From Taibaiella lutea (lineage in GTDB: Bacteria; Bacteroidota; Bacteroidia; Chitinophagales; Chitinophagaceae): a stretch of 64,000 bases of DNA. The stretch spans positions 186,001-250,000 of the forward strand of contig NZ_VWSH01000003.1 of assembly GCF_008629695.1 (NCBI RefSeq), written 5' to 3'. Below, piece by piece: positions 36,468 to 44,847 of the stretch. The translations under genes were made by a program, and so were the position numbers. Under the pieces are notes generated by a model. The model was not told the origin of the DNA. It ran no database searches and saw only the letters and a list, made by a program, of their open reading frames with translations. Position 1 is the stretch's first letter. Each line of letters begins with the position of its first letter.

Positions 36468-37094
36468 TTATCCTACACTGTTTTGAATCAAAACGATAGC
36501 ACCGTTATGACCAGGAACAGAACCTGTAACCAAGATGTAATTTTGTTCAGGGAAAATCTTAACTACTTTCAAAGATTTAACCTTTACGCGGTCGCCACCC
36601 ATACGGCCTGCCATACGCATGCCTTTGAATACACGACTTGGGTAAGAGGAACCACCGATAGAACCCGGAGCTCTTTGACGATCGTGCTGACCATGCGAAG
36701 CTTCGCCGACACCGGAGAATCCGTGACGTTTAACAACGCCCTGGAAACCTTTACCTTTTGAGGTACCGATTACATTAACTTTTTCACCTTCTTTAAAGAT
36801 GTCAACGGTAATGCTTTCACCAACTTGTTTATCTATGGAACTGTTGCGAATTTCTTTTACTACAGCTTTAGGAGCTGTTTCTGCTTTCGCGAAGTGGTTT
36901 AACAACGCTTTTGGCGTGTTTTTCTCTTTACGCTCACCAAAAGCAATTTGTAAGGCTTCGTACCCGTCTGATTCGACTGTTTTCTTTTGCGTAACTACGC
37001 AAGGTCCGGCCTCAATAATGGTGCAGGAAACCTGCTTTCCATTAGATTCGAACACGCTGGTCATGCCGACTTTTTTGCCAATAATACCTTTCAT
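36468..37094 (-). CDS. rplC: 50S ribosomal protein L3
   Basis: 208 residues: MKGIIGKKVGMTSVFESNGK, KGKGFQGVVKRHGFSG and ASHGQHDRQRAPGSIGGSSY (the loop reaching the peptidyl transferase centre). The 238-base spacer to rpsJ is the longest of the rpsJ-rpsH segment. Confidence 0.97.
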   Translation of the reverse strand: MKGIIGKKVGMTSVFESNGKQVSCTIIEAGPCVVTQKKTVESDGYEALQIAFGERKEKNTPKALLNHFAKAETAPKAVVKEIRNSSIDKQVGESITVDIFKEGEKVNVIGTSKGKGFQGVVKRHGFSGVGEASHGQHDRQRAPGSIGGSSYPSRVFKGMRMAGRMGGDRVKVKSLKVVKIFPEQNYILVTGSVPGHNGAIVLIQNSVG

Positions 37095-37332
37095 AATATT
37101 TTGTTTTCACAACACATTGCCGTAACGGAGCTTTAGTGTGTTGCTTTTGTTATTATTTATTGCTAACGGAAAGCCAGGACTTTAAGCCTGCTTCCCAGCC
37201 AAGCGCCAGATAAATGATTTTTGATGTTAATTCAAAATCCAAGTGCTGGATTAGCTGTTATACTAATTTCTTTAAAAGAACATTTGAGCTTTCGCTTCTT
37301 ATAATCAGGGGCACGTTGAAACGTGTCTCTAC

Positions 37333-37638
37333 TTATGCTTTAATTTCAACTTCAACACCGGAAGGTAAATCCAACTTAGAAAGTGCATCTACTGTGCGGC
37401 TTGAAGAAGTGTAAATATCCAACAAACGCTTGTGAGTACACAATTGGAACTGCTCACGTGCTTTCTTATTTACGTGCGGCGAACGCAATACGGTAAATAT
37501 CTTTTTATCGGTTGGCAATGGAATTGGACCGGTTACTACCGCGCCTGTATTACGAACTGTTTTTACGATTTTCTCTGCAGACTTATCTACAAGATTATGG
37601 TCGTAAGACTTTAGCTTAATGCGAATACGCTGTGACAT
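37333..37638 (-). CDS. rpsJ: 30S ribosomal protein S10
   Basis: 101 residues: [40 protein letters not shown] and [20 protein letters not shown]. The start is ATG 37638; a longer frame back to 37692 would reach into the promoter. It is the first gene of the S10 segment. rpsL, rpsG and fusA, which often precede it, are absent, so the str genes are elsewhere. Confidence 0.97.
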   Translation of the reverse strand: MSQRIRIKLKSYDHNLVDKSAEKIVKTVRNTGAVVTGPIPLPTDKKIFTVLRSPHVNKKAREQFQLCTHKRLLDIYTSSSRTVDALSKLDLPSGVEVEIKA

Positions 37639-37670
37639 ATCAAAAAACTTCCTTGTTAAAATTTGGAGTG

Positions 37671-37701
37671 CAAAGGTAAGTAAGATTTTCAAAGTACCAA
37701 A
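37671..37701 (-). promoter_or_regulatory. Consensus promoter of the S10 operon
   Basis: On the minus strand: TTTG (37698-37701), a 19-base spacer after its last three bases, and the -7 element TACCTTTG (37671-37678) followed by CACTCC. The predicted leader is only about 25 bases. Confidence 0.7.
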
Positions 37702-37958
37702 TAATATTTTGAAATATTTTTATTTACCCTTGTTTAAGAGGCGCAAAGATAGTTACTAAATATGGAGATTGCTTCATTTTCTCAAAGAAATTATAATCTT
37801 AAAGGAATAAAAGGATTTATTGTGTTGCGTTGCTATAATAAAGCGGATAATTATTTTTTGTCCGAAAACAAATTTTCCAATCACAGCTTTATTTATTTAC
37901 AGTAAAATAATATTTAGTTATTTTAGCTCATTCTAAATATTTAAAAACTCAAAAAAAC

Positions 37959-38990
37959 ATGAACCTTAAATTTTCCCTATCCCTGCTTCTTTCAGTGGCT
38001 GCAAACATGGCAATTGCCCAACCAACATTAACAGCATTGACCTCTACTCCAACGGTTGGACTAAAAGACACTTTACATCAAAATACTACTTATTTGCCCG
38101 GCAATGCAGGAGCCAACCAAACCTGGGATTTTTCCGGTCAGACTTTTTCAAGCATTGTTCCTAACGCTTATGAAGCATGCAACAGTACAAATAATTGCGG
38201 AGCTTTCCCTGGAGCAAATTTAGTAGATAACGCAAATGGCAGTTATATCTATTATAACGCAACATCGACGGCACTTTCGATTCAGGGTACATCTGTTAGC
38301 GGTACAAACATTCCTAATAGTGACGCAGAAGATTTTTTTCAATTTCCAATCACATTTGGCAATTCCTACACAGATACATGGCAGGCTACCATGACAAATG
38401 GAGGTATGACGTTCTACCGTTCTGGCATTGATTCTGTTTCTGCTGATGGTTGGGGAACCTTAATTACACCCGCAGGCACTTTTGCTAATACGCTGCGTGT
38501 TAAAAGAATAATGACTTATAAGGATAGTGCCAATGTAGGAGGCTCTCCCATTATTATTAATTATGTAACAACACTTTATTCATGGAATGATGTTTCCCAT
38601 AAAGATATGCTCTACTCTACCAGCCAAATTGTAGCGACTACAGGAGGAACGCCGAGTACGACAAATACTTCTACTTATACAAGCGGCCAGGTTTCGACAG
38701 GACCAAGTGGTATCAGCAATACTGAAGCTGCTACAAAACTGAATTTGCAAATTTCTCCAAATCCGGCACATGACAAAGTTCAGGTAGCTATTACGCTTGA
38801 AGCTAAAACTACCGCAACCATTAACATAACAGACATTACCGGACGTGTAGTTTATACGTCAATTTCAAATAATCTTTCAACCGGTAATAACCGAATAGAA
38901 ATTTCTACTACGAATATTCCTGCCGGTTTGTATATTTTGAGAATTATGGCTGGTGATACTATTTCAGCATCTAAATTGGTAATTCATTAA
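37959..38990 (+). CDS. Secreted protein with T9SS type A sorting domain
   Basis: A 343-residue protein with a signal peptide (MNLKFSLSLLLSVAANMAIA). The body of about 240 residues is beta-rich; phrases such as GANQTWDFSG and VKRIMTYKDSAN recall a secreted Bacteroidota group that I cannot name. The type A sorting domain is at about 265-343 (LQISPNPAHDKVQVAI, ITDITGRVVYT, IPAGLYILRI). It is followed by a strong terminator. Function unknown. Confidence 0.83.
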   Translation: MNLKFSLSLLLSVAANMAIAQPTLTALTSTPTVGLKDTLHQNTTYLPGNAGANQTWDFSGQTFSSIVPNAYEACNSTNNCGAFPGANLVDNANGSYIYYNATSTALSIQGTSVSGTNIPNSDAEDFFQFPITFGNSYTDTWQATMTNGGMTFYRSGIDSVSADGWGTLITPAGTFANTLRVKRIMTYKDSANVGGSPIIINYVTTLYSWNDVSHKDMLYSTSQIVATTGGTPSTTNTSTYTSGQVSTGPSGISNTEAATKLNLQISPNPAHDKVQVAITLEAKTTATINITDITGRVVYTSISNNLSTGNNRIEISTTNIPAGLYILRIMAGDTISASKLVIH

Positions 38991-39028
38991 GCTGTCGAAT
39001 AGGAATCAAATTGCATTTTGTTTAAATG

Positions 39029-39060
39029 AATAAGGCCATCAAAATTGATGGCCTTATTTA
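39029..39060. terminator. Bidirectional terminator
   Basis: AATAAGGCCATCAA pairs with TTGATGGCCTTATT around AA. It lies between two convergent T9SS cargo genes. Confidence 0.85.
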
Positions 39061-39089
39061 TTCTATTTTAATATTTTCCTTAATTATTA

Positions 39090-40352
39090 TTACTTCATCC
39101 ATTTCAAAACAACATATCCCGCCTTTTCATTTTTCATTTCCAGATAATAAACGCCTTTAGAAAATTCATTCACATCAATCGTATTTATGCCTGCACCGAC
39201 CCTACCCGACTTCAGCCTCTGACCAATAGTATTATAAATGCTGTAATCATAGCTTGCAGTAAGGTTTTTAATTTGAATAAAATCTTTTGCAGGATTGGGA
39301 TATACAGAAATTCCCTTTACGTTGTTCAATTCATCAATTCCAACAGTACCGCTTGTTACAGATTTACAATGTGTATCTTCTCCACAAGGGTTTTTCACGG
39401 AAAGACAAACCTGGTAAGTGCCTGCAGCCATAAATGTATGCGTAGCGTTTTGCGTGGTTACTTCCGGTGTACCGTCACCAAAATTCCATTTATAACTGCT
39501 TATCTGGCTTCCCATTGAATTATTTGTAAAAGTAAAAGTATTATTTACGTTGGTGTAAGTATACGAAGCAGCCAATGCAGCAGTGTTGTATTGTCTCCAG
39601 GTTGCCAGGCTGTCATAAACAATCATTTTAACCACATTTCTGATAACTGCAGCATCATTAGCATTGACATTAAAATTATAATTGCTCATTGAGGCATCCT
39701 TACCAAAAAGTACAGCATAAAAACTTAACGCAGCAGCATAAGAACCGGCTTCCGAAGGATGGCTGTTGTCAGCCTGATATAATTCTATAGAGGTTGTCAT
39801 CTCTCTCAGATGGCGCCAGACTTTTGCAACCGGACTAAGCCAGGCATTATTCATCTGAGCCATCATTGTATAACGAAGTTGCAGTAAACTATCCATGCCT
39901 TCATATGTGCAAACGGGCGGCCAGCCGGGGCAATTATCGGGATCTCCATTCTTTCTTCCCCAGGTCATATAAAAAACAGTTTTAGCACAGGGACTTGCAA
40001 TATGCACAAGGCTGTCCAGTTTTTTAGCAAACGGAAAAACTTCATCCTGTACCTGGCCTATAGGAAAAGATGGGTATTGACTTTGTTCCTGTAATACAAC
40101 ATAATCCCAACCTCCTTGTGCAATTAATCCGAGCGTCGCAGCATTTGTAGAATGCTGATTAAAAGTATAACCGCCCGGAGTCGATTTCGAATAAACAAGC
40201 GTATCGTTCATACTGGCAGCAATCTGCTTTACTATTTCCGGCAGATTATTCACATCGGTATAGCTGTTGCCTATAAAAAGTACATTCAGTTTTTTTGCCT
40301 GAACATTCAGAGACAAAACCAGACAAAGGGTTACATAAAAAAAGTGTTTCAT
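39090..40352 (-). CDS. Secreted SGNH-like hydrolase with PKD and T9SS type A sorting domains
   Basis: A 420-residue protein starting at ATG 40352, which gives the signal peptide MKHFFYVTLCLVLSLNVQA; an upstream in-frame ATG would hide it. The N-terminal domain has the block I motif VLFIGNSYTD (nucleophile Ser), a central YVVLQEQSQYP and a block V-like ADNSHPSEAGSYAAA (Asp and His of the triad). This fits the DUF4886/SGNH esterase group. A PKD domain follows (YKWNFGDGTPEVTTQNATH) and then a type A sorting domain (ISVYPNPAKDFIQI, GVYYLEM). A surface esterase acting on acylated glycans is likely; the substrate is unknown. Confidence 0.85.
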   Translation of the reverse strand: MKHFFYVTLCLVLSLNVQAKKLNVLFIGNSYTDVNNLPEIVKQIAASMNDTLVYSKSTPGGYTFNQHSTNAATLGLIAQGGWDYVVLQEQSQYPSFPIGQVQDEVFPFAKKLDSLVHIASPCAKTVFYMTWGRKNGDPDNCPGWPPVCTYEGMDSLLQLRYTMMAQMNNAWLSPVAKVWRHLREMTTSIELYQADNSHPSEAGSYAAALSFYAVLFGKDASMSNYNFNVNANDAAVIRNVVKMIVYDSLATWRQYNTAALAASYTYTNVNNTFTFTNNSMGSQISSYKWNFGDGTPEVTTQNATHTFMAAGTYQVCLSVKNPCGEDTHCKSVTSGTVGIDELNNVKGISVYPNPAKDFIQIKNLTASYDYSIYNTIGQRLKSGRVGAGINTIDVNEFSKGVYYLEMKNEKAGYVVLKWMK

Positions 40353-40489
40353 ATTAATGCTATCTGTATTGTGCAATTCGCTTTCATAAGACATGCGCTT
40401 AAAAGAATAAGTTGGTCATCCTTCAAAATTCCTGTCAGTCTTTATTTTTATCTTTTTTCGTCTAAATGCTTTGTATAATTTTTTTTCTT

Positions 40490-40497
40490 TACTTTTG
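40490..40497 (+). promoter_or_regulatory. -7 promoter element of the DUF5606 gene
   Basis: TACTTTTG followed by CCGCCC, 45 bases before the start codon. A TTTG at 40470-40473 is only 16 bases upstream, short for a -33 element. Confidence 0.5.
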
Positions 40498-40542
40498 CCG
40501 CCCTTAAAAGTTGAAACCCTCTCAGGAGCAGCATTAATAATT

Positions 40543-41175
40543 ATGGAATACAGACAAATCGTAGCAGTAACCGGCCTAAGCGGTCTTTTTCAGTTGATGA
40601 GCACTAAAAATGATGGTGCTATTGTACGCAGCCTTACAGACAAAAATATCAAGTTTGTTTCCGCTCGTATTCATAACATTACTCCGCTTGAAAGTATTGA
40701 AATCTATACAACAGGCGATAATGTACGTTTACACGAGGTTTTGGAAAAAATCAAGCAAGATGATACTCACGTTACAGTATTGAACGGCAAGAAAGATGAT
40801 AAAGCCACCAAAGCTTACTTCAAAACTATTTTGCCTGATTTTGATGAAGAACGTGTTTATACCAGCGATATCAGAAAAGTATTAAAATGGTATGAAATTC
40901 TGAAAGCAAATGATCTTTTGAATTTCGACTACCTGCAACATCAGGCTGAAGAAGGTGATACTGAAAATGCTGTTGAAACTGAAGCAAATGTAGCTGAAGA
41001 AGTATCAGTTGAAGAAAAACCTAAAAAGAAAGCAGCAGCTAAAAAAGCAGCAGAAGAAGATGGTGAAGAGAAACCTGTAAAAAAAGCAGCAGCTAAAAAG
41101 AAAGCAGTTTCCGAAGACGGTGAAGAAAAGCCTGCCAAAAAAGCGGCTCCTAAAAAGAAAAAAGAAGCTGAATAA
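40543..41175 (+). CDS. DUF5606 family protein with Lys/Ala-rich tail
   Basis: A 210-residue protein starting at ATG 40543 (MEYRQIVAVTGLSGLFQLMS); an upstream in-frame start would overlap the -7 promoter element. Residues 1-125 match the Bacteroidota DUF5606 pattern: an SH3-like barrel (GLFQLM...IVRSL, ITPLESIEIYTTGDNVRLHE) and a helical part ending DIRKVLKWYEIL. After residue 130 comes an acidic linker and then three imperfect repeats of the form EDGEEKPVKKAAAKKK, like the tail of histone H1 or bacterial DNA-binding proteins. It is cytosolic, and nucleic-acid binding by the tail is likely. Domain function unknown. Confidence 0.85.
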   Translation: MEYRQIVAVTGLSGLFQLMSTKNDGAIVRSLTDKNIKFVSARIHNITPLESIEIYTTGDNVRLHEVLEKIKQDDTHVTVLNGKKDDKATKAYFKTILPDFDEERVYTSDIRKVLKWYEILKANDLLNFDYLQHQAEEGDTENAVETEANVAEEVSVEEKPKKKAAAKKAAEEDGEEKPVKKAAAKKKAVSEDGEEKPAKKAAPKKKKEAE

Positions 41176-41193
41176 TTTTTTGAAAAAATATAA

Positions 41194-41227
41194 AAATAAA
41201 GAGCAACACAAGTTGCTCTTTATTTTT
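41194..41227 (+). terminator. Terminator
   Basis: AATAAAGAGCAAC pairs with GTTGCTCTTTATT around a 4-base loop, followed by T-rich sequence. Confidence 0.8.
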
Positions 41228-41314
41228 TATCGAAAATTTCAACATTACAACTTCTAAATAAAGATGGTTTTGTAATTCCGGTAAATTTGGAATGAATTTT
41301 ACAAAGCTATTCTG

Positions 41315-41322
41315 TACTTTTG
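41315..41322 (+). promoter_or_regulatory. -7 promoter element of the transketolase gene
   Basis: TACTTTTG followed by CAC, 23 bases upstream of the ATG. A TTTG at 41286-41289 is 25 bases away. Confidence 0.5.
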
Positions 41323-41344
41323 CACAAATTTTCAAAAAAGAATA

Positions 41345-42187
41345 ATGGAAATCAGTCAGCTAAAGGAAATGGCCACACAGGTGCGCCGCGATATCGTAAG
41401 AATGGTGCATGGTTCTCAAAGTGGCCACCCCGGTGGTTCGTTGGGTTGTGCCGATTTTGCTACAGCGCTTTATTTCAAAGTCATGAAGCACGATCCAGCA
41501 TTTAATATGGATGGTGTGGGCGAAGATTTATTCTTCCTTTCCAATGGACATATTTCTCCATTATTGTACAGTGTTTTGGCTCGCAGCGGTTATTTCCGTG
41601 TAGAAGAACTGGCTACTTTCCGTATGCTGAATTCGCGTTTGCAAGGTCATCCGGCTACGCACGAACATCTTCCAGGTGTCCGTATCGCTTCAGGTTCTTT
41701 AGGACAAGGCATGAGTGTTGCGATTGGCGCAGCTTTGGCAAAAAAACAAAACAATGATGACAGAACTGTTTATTCATTGCATGGCGATGGCGAATTACAG
41801 GAAGGTCAGAATTGGGAAGCTATTATGTTTGCTGCACATCATAAAGTAGATAACCTGATTGCAACTGTAGATTATAACGGACAGCAAATTGACGGACCTA
41901 CTGAAATGGTAATGGGCCTTGGCGATTTGAGGGCTAAATTTGAAGCTTTTGGCTGGGCGGTTTTAGAACAAAAACAAGGTAACGATATGGAAAGCATATT
42001 GGCCACGCTGGCTGAAGCAAAAGCTTTGACAGGAAAAGGCAAACCAATCTGCATTTTGTTACATACTGCAATGGGTTCAGGTGTTTCCTTTATGGAAGGA
42101 ACACACGAATGGCATGGCATTGCTCCTAACGATGCCCAACTGGCACAAGCTTTGGGTGAATTAGCCGGCAATTACAGCGATTATTAA
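41345..42187 (+). CDS. Transketolase, N-terminal (TPP-binding) subunit
   Basis: A 280-residue protein corresponding to the first half of transketolase. It has GSQSGHPGGSLG, NGHISPLLYS, ASGSLGQGMSVAIG and the TPP/Mg motif GDGELQEGQNWEA, with N in VDYNGQQIDG. The pyrimidine-binding and C-terminal domains are missing, as in the split transketolases of many bacteria. These need a separate C-terminal subunit of about 320 residues, and that gene usually follows directly. Here two terminators and an MFS gene follow instead. Pentose phosphate pathway or a related ketol transfer. Confidence 0.93.
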   Translation: MEISQLKEMATQVRRDIVRMVHGSQSGHPGGSLGCADFATALYFKVMKHDPAFNMDGVGEDLFFLSNGHISPLLYSVLARSGYFRVEELATFRMLNSRLQGHPATHEHLPGVRIASGSLGQGMSVAIGAALAKKQNNDDRTVYSLHGDGELQEGQNWEAIMFAAHHKVDNLIATVDYNGQQIDGPTEMVMGLGDLRAKFEAFGWAVLEQKQGNDMESILATLAEAKALTGKGKPICILLHTAMGSGVSFMEGTHEWHGIAPNDAQLAQALGELAGNYSDY

Positions 42188-42211
42188 TTTGATTATAAAA
42201 ATATCAGCATA

Positions 42212-42249
42212 GATTGGACAACTTTTGAAAAGTTGTCCAATCTTTTTTT
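42212..42249 (+). terminator. First of two tandem terminators
   Basis: A perfect 31-base palindrome (15-bp arm GATTGGACAACTTTT, single-base loop) followed by seven T. Confidence 0.88.
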
Positions 42250-42297
42250 ATTAAAAATCATAATAAATCAGGAAATCAAACAAATCATAGTTCAGAC

Positions 42298-42334
42298 AAA
42301 AACCGTGTAGTTTATTCTACGCGGTTTTTTTTGT
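42298..42334 (+). terminator. Second of two tandem terminators
   Basis: AAAAACCGTGTAG pairs with CTACGCGGTTTTT (one G-T pair) around TTTATT, followed by T. It lies 49 bases after the first and 29 bases before the MFS start. Confidence 0.8.
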
Positions 42335-42362
42335 ATCATGCAGGCTCAAATTTTTCAATTGC

Positions 42363-43589
42363 ATGCAAACAGAAAATACAAACAGCAAAAATGTTTGGCT
42401 CTTAGTAATTGTAGCTTCCCTCGGCTACTTTGTAGATATCTATGACTTATTATTATTTGCCATTGTAAGAGTCAAGAGCCTTACGGATATTGGTGTTTTG
42501 GCAGAAAGGACACGCGAGACAGGCGAATTTGTAATGAATATTCAGATGGCAGGTTTGTTGATCGGCGGAATCTTGTGGGGCATTATCGGCGATAAGTTCG
42601 GCAGGATAAAAGTGTTGTTCGGCTCTATACTTTTATATTCCATTGCCAATGTTATAAATGGTTTTGTTCAGGATGTACCTTCTTATGCCATTATACGCTT
42701 TATTGCGGGCATTGGTCTTGCCGGAGAATTAGGCGCAGGTATCACTCTGGTAAGTGAAACCATGAGTAAAGATAAGCGCGGATACGGAACAATGGTAGTG
42801 GCCGTGGTAGGTGTTTTGGGAGCCGTTGCTGCTAATCTTGTAGCCAAACATTATAATTGGCGTACTGCTTATTTTGTGGGTGGCGGATTGGGCTTTCTGT
42901 TATTGCTCTTACGTATGGGCACTTTCGAGTCTGGTATGTTTACACACGTGAAGGAAAGCAGTGTGGTTCGTGGCGGTTTTAAATTAATTTTCAATAGCAA
43001 AGAGCGATTCCTGAAATACCTGTATTGTATTCTTGTGGGCATTCCGTTATGGTATGTTATCGGAATTCTAATTGCGCAATCACCTGAGATAGGCAAAGCC
43101 ATTGGCGCCAAAGAAACATTGACTGCGGGAGCTGGCATTATGTATTCTTACATCGGTATTTCCGTTGGCGATTTATTGGCAAGCTTATTTGCACAGTTAA
43201 CGAAATCAAGGCGGCTTACCATTTTTGTCTTCCTTTTATTGTCTTTGGGAACCGTAATCTTCTATCTGAATTATAAAGGCCTTACAGAAAATTCCTTTAT
43301 CTGGATATCGTTTGTAATGGGACTGGGCGTTGGCTATTGGGCTACTTTTGTAACGATTGCTTCCGAACAATTCGGGACAAATATCAGAGCAACGGTGACT
43401 ACTACCGCACCCAATTTTGTAAGAGGTTCTTTAATCCCTATTACGTTTGTATTCGAATTTTTCAACAAACATTTTGGCATCATTAACGCATGCTATATAG
43501 TTATGATTCTGGTTACTGTTATTTCATTATTTGCATTAAGTCAACTGAAAGAAACATTTAATAAAGACCTGGATTATCTGGAGGAATAA
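42363..43589 (+). CDS. Major facilitator superfamily transporter
   Basis: A 408-residue inner-membrane transporter with about 12 membrane helices. The loop 2-3 signature is GIIGDKFGRIKVL, and the RFIAGIGLAGELGAG helix 4 pattern points to the metabolite:proton symporter branch (sugars, organic acids or shikimate). Helix 1 GYFVDIYDLLLFAIV carries the acidic residues seen in that branch. The substrate cannot be told from sequence alone. The start ATG 42363 lies only 29 bases past a terminator. Confidence 0.88.
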   Translation: MQTENTNSKNVWLLVIVASLGYFVDIYDLLLFAIVRVKSLTDIGVLAERTRETGEFVMNIQMAGLLIGGILWGIIGDKFGRIKVLFGSILLYSIANVINGFVQDVPSYAIIRFIAGIGLAGELGAGITLVSETMSKDKRGYGTMVVAVVGVLGAVAANLVAKHYNWRTAYFVGGGLGFLLLLLRMGTFESGMFTHVKESSVVRGGFKLIFNSKERFLKYLYCILVGIPLWYVIGILIAQSPEIGKAIGAKETLTAGAGIMYSYIGISVGDLLASLFAQLTKSRRLTIFVFLLLSLGTVIFYLNYKGLTENSFIWISFVMGLGVGYWATFVTIASEQFGTNIRATVTTTAPNFVRGSLIPITFVFEFFNKHFGIINACYIVMILVTVISLFALSQLKETFNKDLDYLEE

Positions 43590-43695
43590 ATTGAATGGTT
43601 AAAGTGTTTTATTGTTCAATTGTTGAAATACGACACAGTAATTTATCGGCCAACAATAAAGCAATTTATCCGTTCAGCAATAAAACAATTGAAAA

Positions 43696-44832
43696 ATGTC
43701 AAGCTACTGGGAACAGCAATCTTTACTGCATTACGACCATATCATTATCGGCTCCGGCATCGTCGGCTTACATACTGCCATTGAATTAAAGGAACGGTTT
43801 CCACATGCGCAGGTTTTGGTTTTGGAAAGAAGTTTGTTCCCTTTTGGCGCAAGCACACGCAATGCAGGTTTTGCCTGTATGGGCAGTTTCACGGAGTTGT
43901 CAGATGATCTGGCATCTGTCAGTGAACAGGATATGGTTGACTTGTTCCTGAAGCGGAAGGCAGGACTGGAATTGTTAAGAAAACGACTGGGCGATACCGC
44001 TATCGGCTACAAGGAAAACGGCAGTTATGAATTGATATCGAAAGCAGAAATGCCTTTACTGGAAAGATTTTCATATCTCAACGAACTTATTGAAAACGCA
44101 ACCGGAATTATACCTTTTAAAGTAACTGCAAATAAAATAAAACCTTTCGGATTCAATGCATCGCTGGTGGAAAGTATGATTGAAAATACGATGGAAGGTG
44201 AAATCCATACCGGCAAAATGATGCGCGCATTAGTACAATATGCAATTAAGTCCGGCATAGAGATCAAGACAGGGGCTATAGTAGAAGCATTTGAAGAAGA
44301 AGAAAAGAAAGTAGTTGTTTTTGTAAAAGATAACACCAGAAAAACGCTGCTCCCCTTAAGCTGTGAAAAGCTTTTTATTTGTACAAACGCATTTTCCAAA
44401 CAACTTCTACCGGATATAAGCCTCCAACCCGGCCGTGGCCAGGTTTTAGTTACAGAGCCCATCACAGGATTACCTTTCAAAGGCATTTTTCATTTTGATA
44501 AAGGCTACTATTATTTCAGGGAAATTGATGGGCGGGTATTGTTGGGCGGTGGCCGGAATCTTGATTTTGAAGGGGAGCGAACTACCGATATTGAATTGAA
44601 TGAAAATATACAATCTCATTTAATCCGTTTATTAAAGGAAATGATTTTGCCTGATCATACTTTTGAAATAGCACAACAATGGTCGGGCATTATGGCATTC
44701 GGCGAAGACAAACGGCCTATTGTTAAATCATTCTCTGATAAAATTTACGGTGCCTTCAGAATGGGTGGCATGGGTGTAGCTTTAGGTGCGGGTACAGCAA
44801 AAGAGTTAGTTGATTTGGTCTTATTCCATTGA
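43696..44832 (+). CDS. FAD-dependent oxidoreductase (DAO family)
   Basis: A 378-residue flavoprotein of the D-amino-acid oxidase/glycine oxidase-like family. The N-terminal dinucleotide fold is HIIIGSGIVGLHTAIEL, with the ribose-binding Glu in VLVLERS. FGASTRNAGFACMG is the FAD loop, YYYFREIDGRVLLGGGRN lies in the substrate domain, and MGGMGVALGAGTAKELVDL is the C-terminal FAD contact. It probably oxidises an amine or amino acid. No partner subunit is adjacent. The 22-bp repeat array begins 15 bases after its stop. Confidence 0.9.
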   Translation: MSSYWEQQSLLHYDHIIIGSGIVGLHTAIELKERFPHAQVLVLERSLFPFGASTRNAGFACMGSFTELSDDLASVSEQDMVDLFLKRKAGLELLRKRLGDTAIGYKENGSYELISKAEMPLLERFSYLNELIENATGIIPFKVTANKIKPFGFNASLVESMIENTMEGEIHTGKMMRALVQYAIKSGIEIKTGAIVEAFEEEEKKVVVFVKDNTRKTLLPLSCEKLFICTNAFSKQLLPDISLQPGRGQVLVTEPITGLPFKGIFHFDKGYYYFREIDGRVLLGGGRNLDFEGERTTDIELNENIQSHLIRLLKEMILPDHTFEIAQQWSGIMAFGEDKRPIVKSFSDKIYGAFRMGGMGVALGAGTAKELVDLVLFH

Positions 44833-44847
44833 AGAGCATATGGTTAC

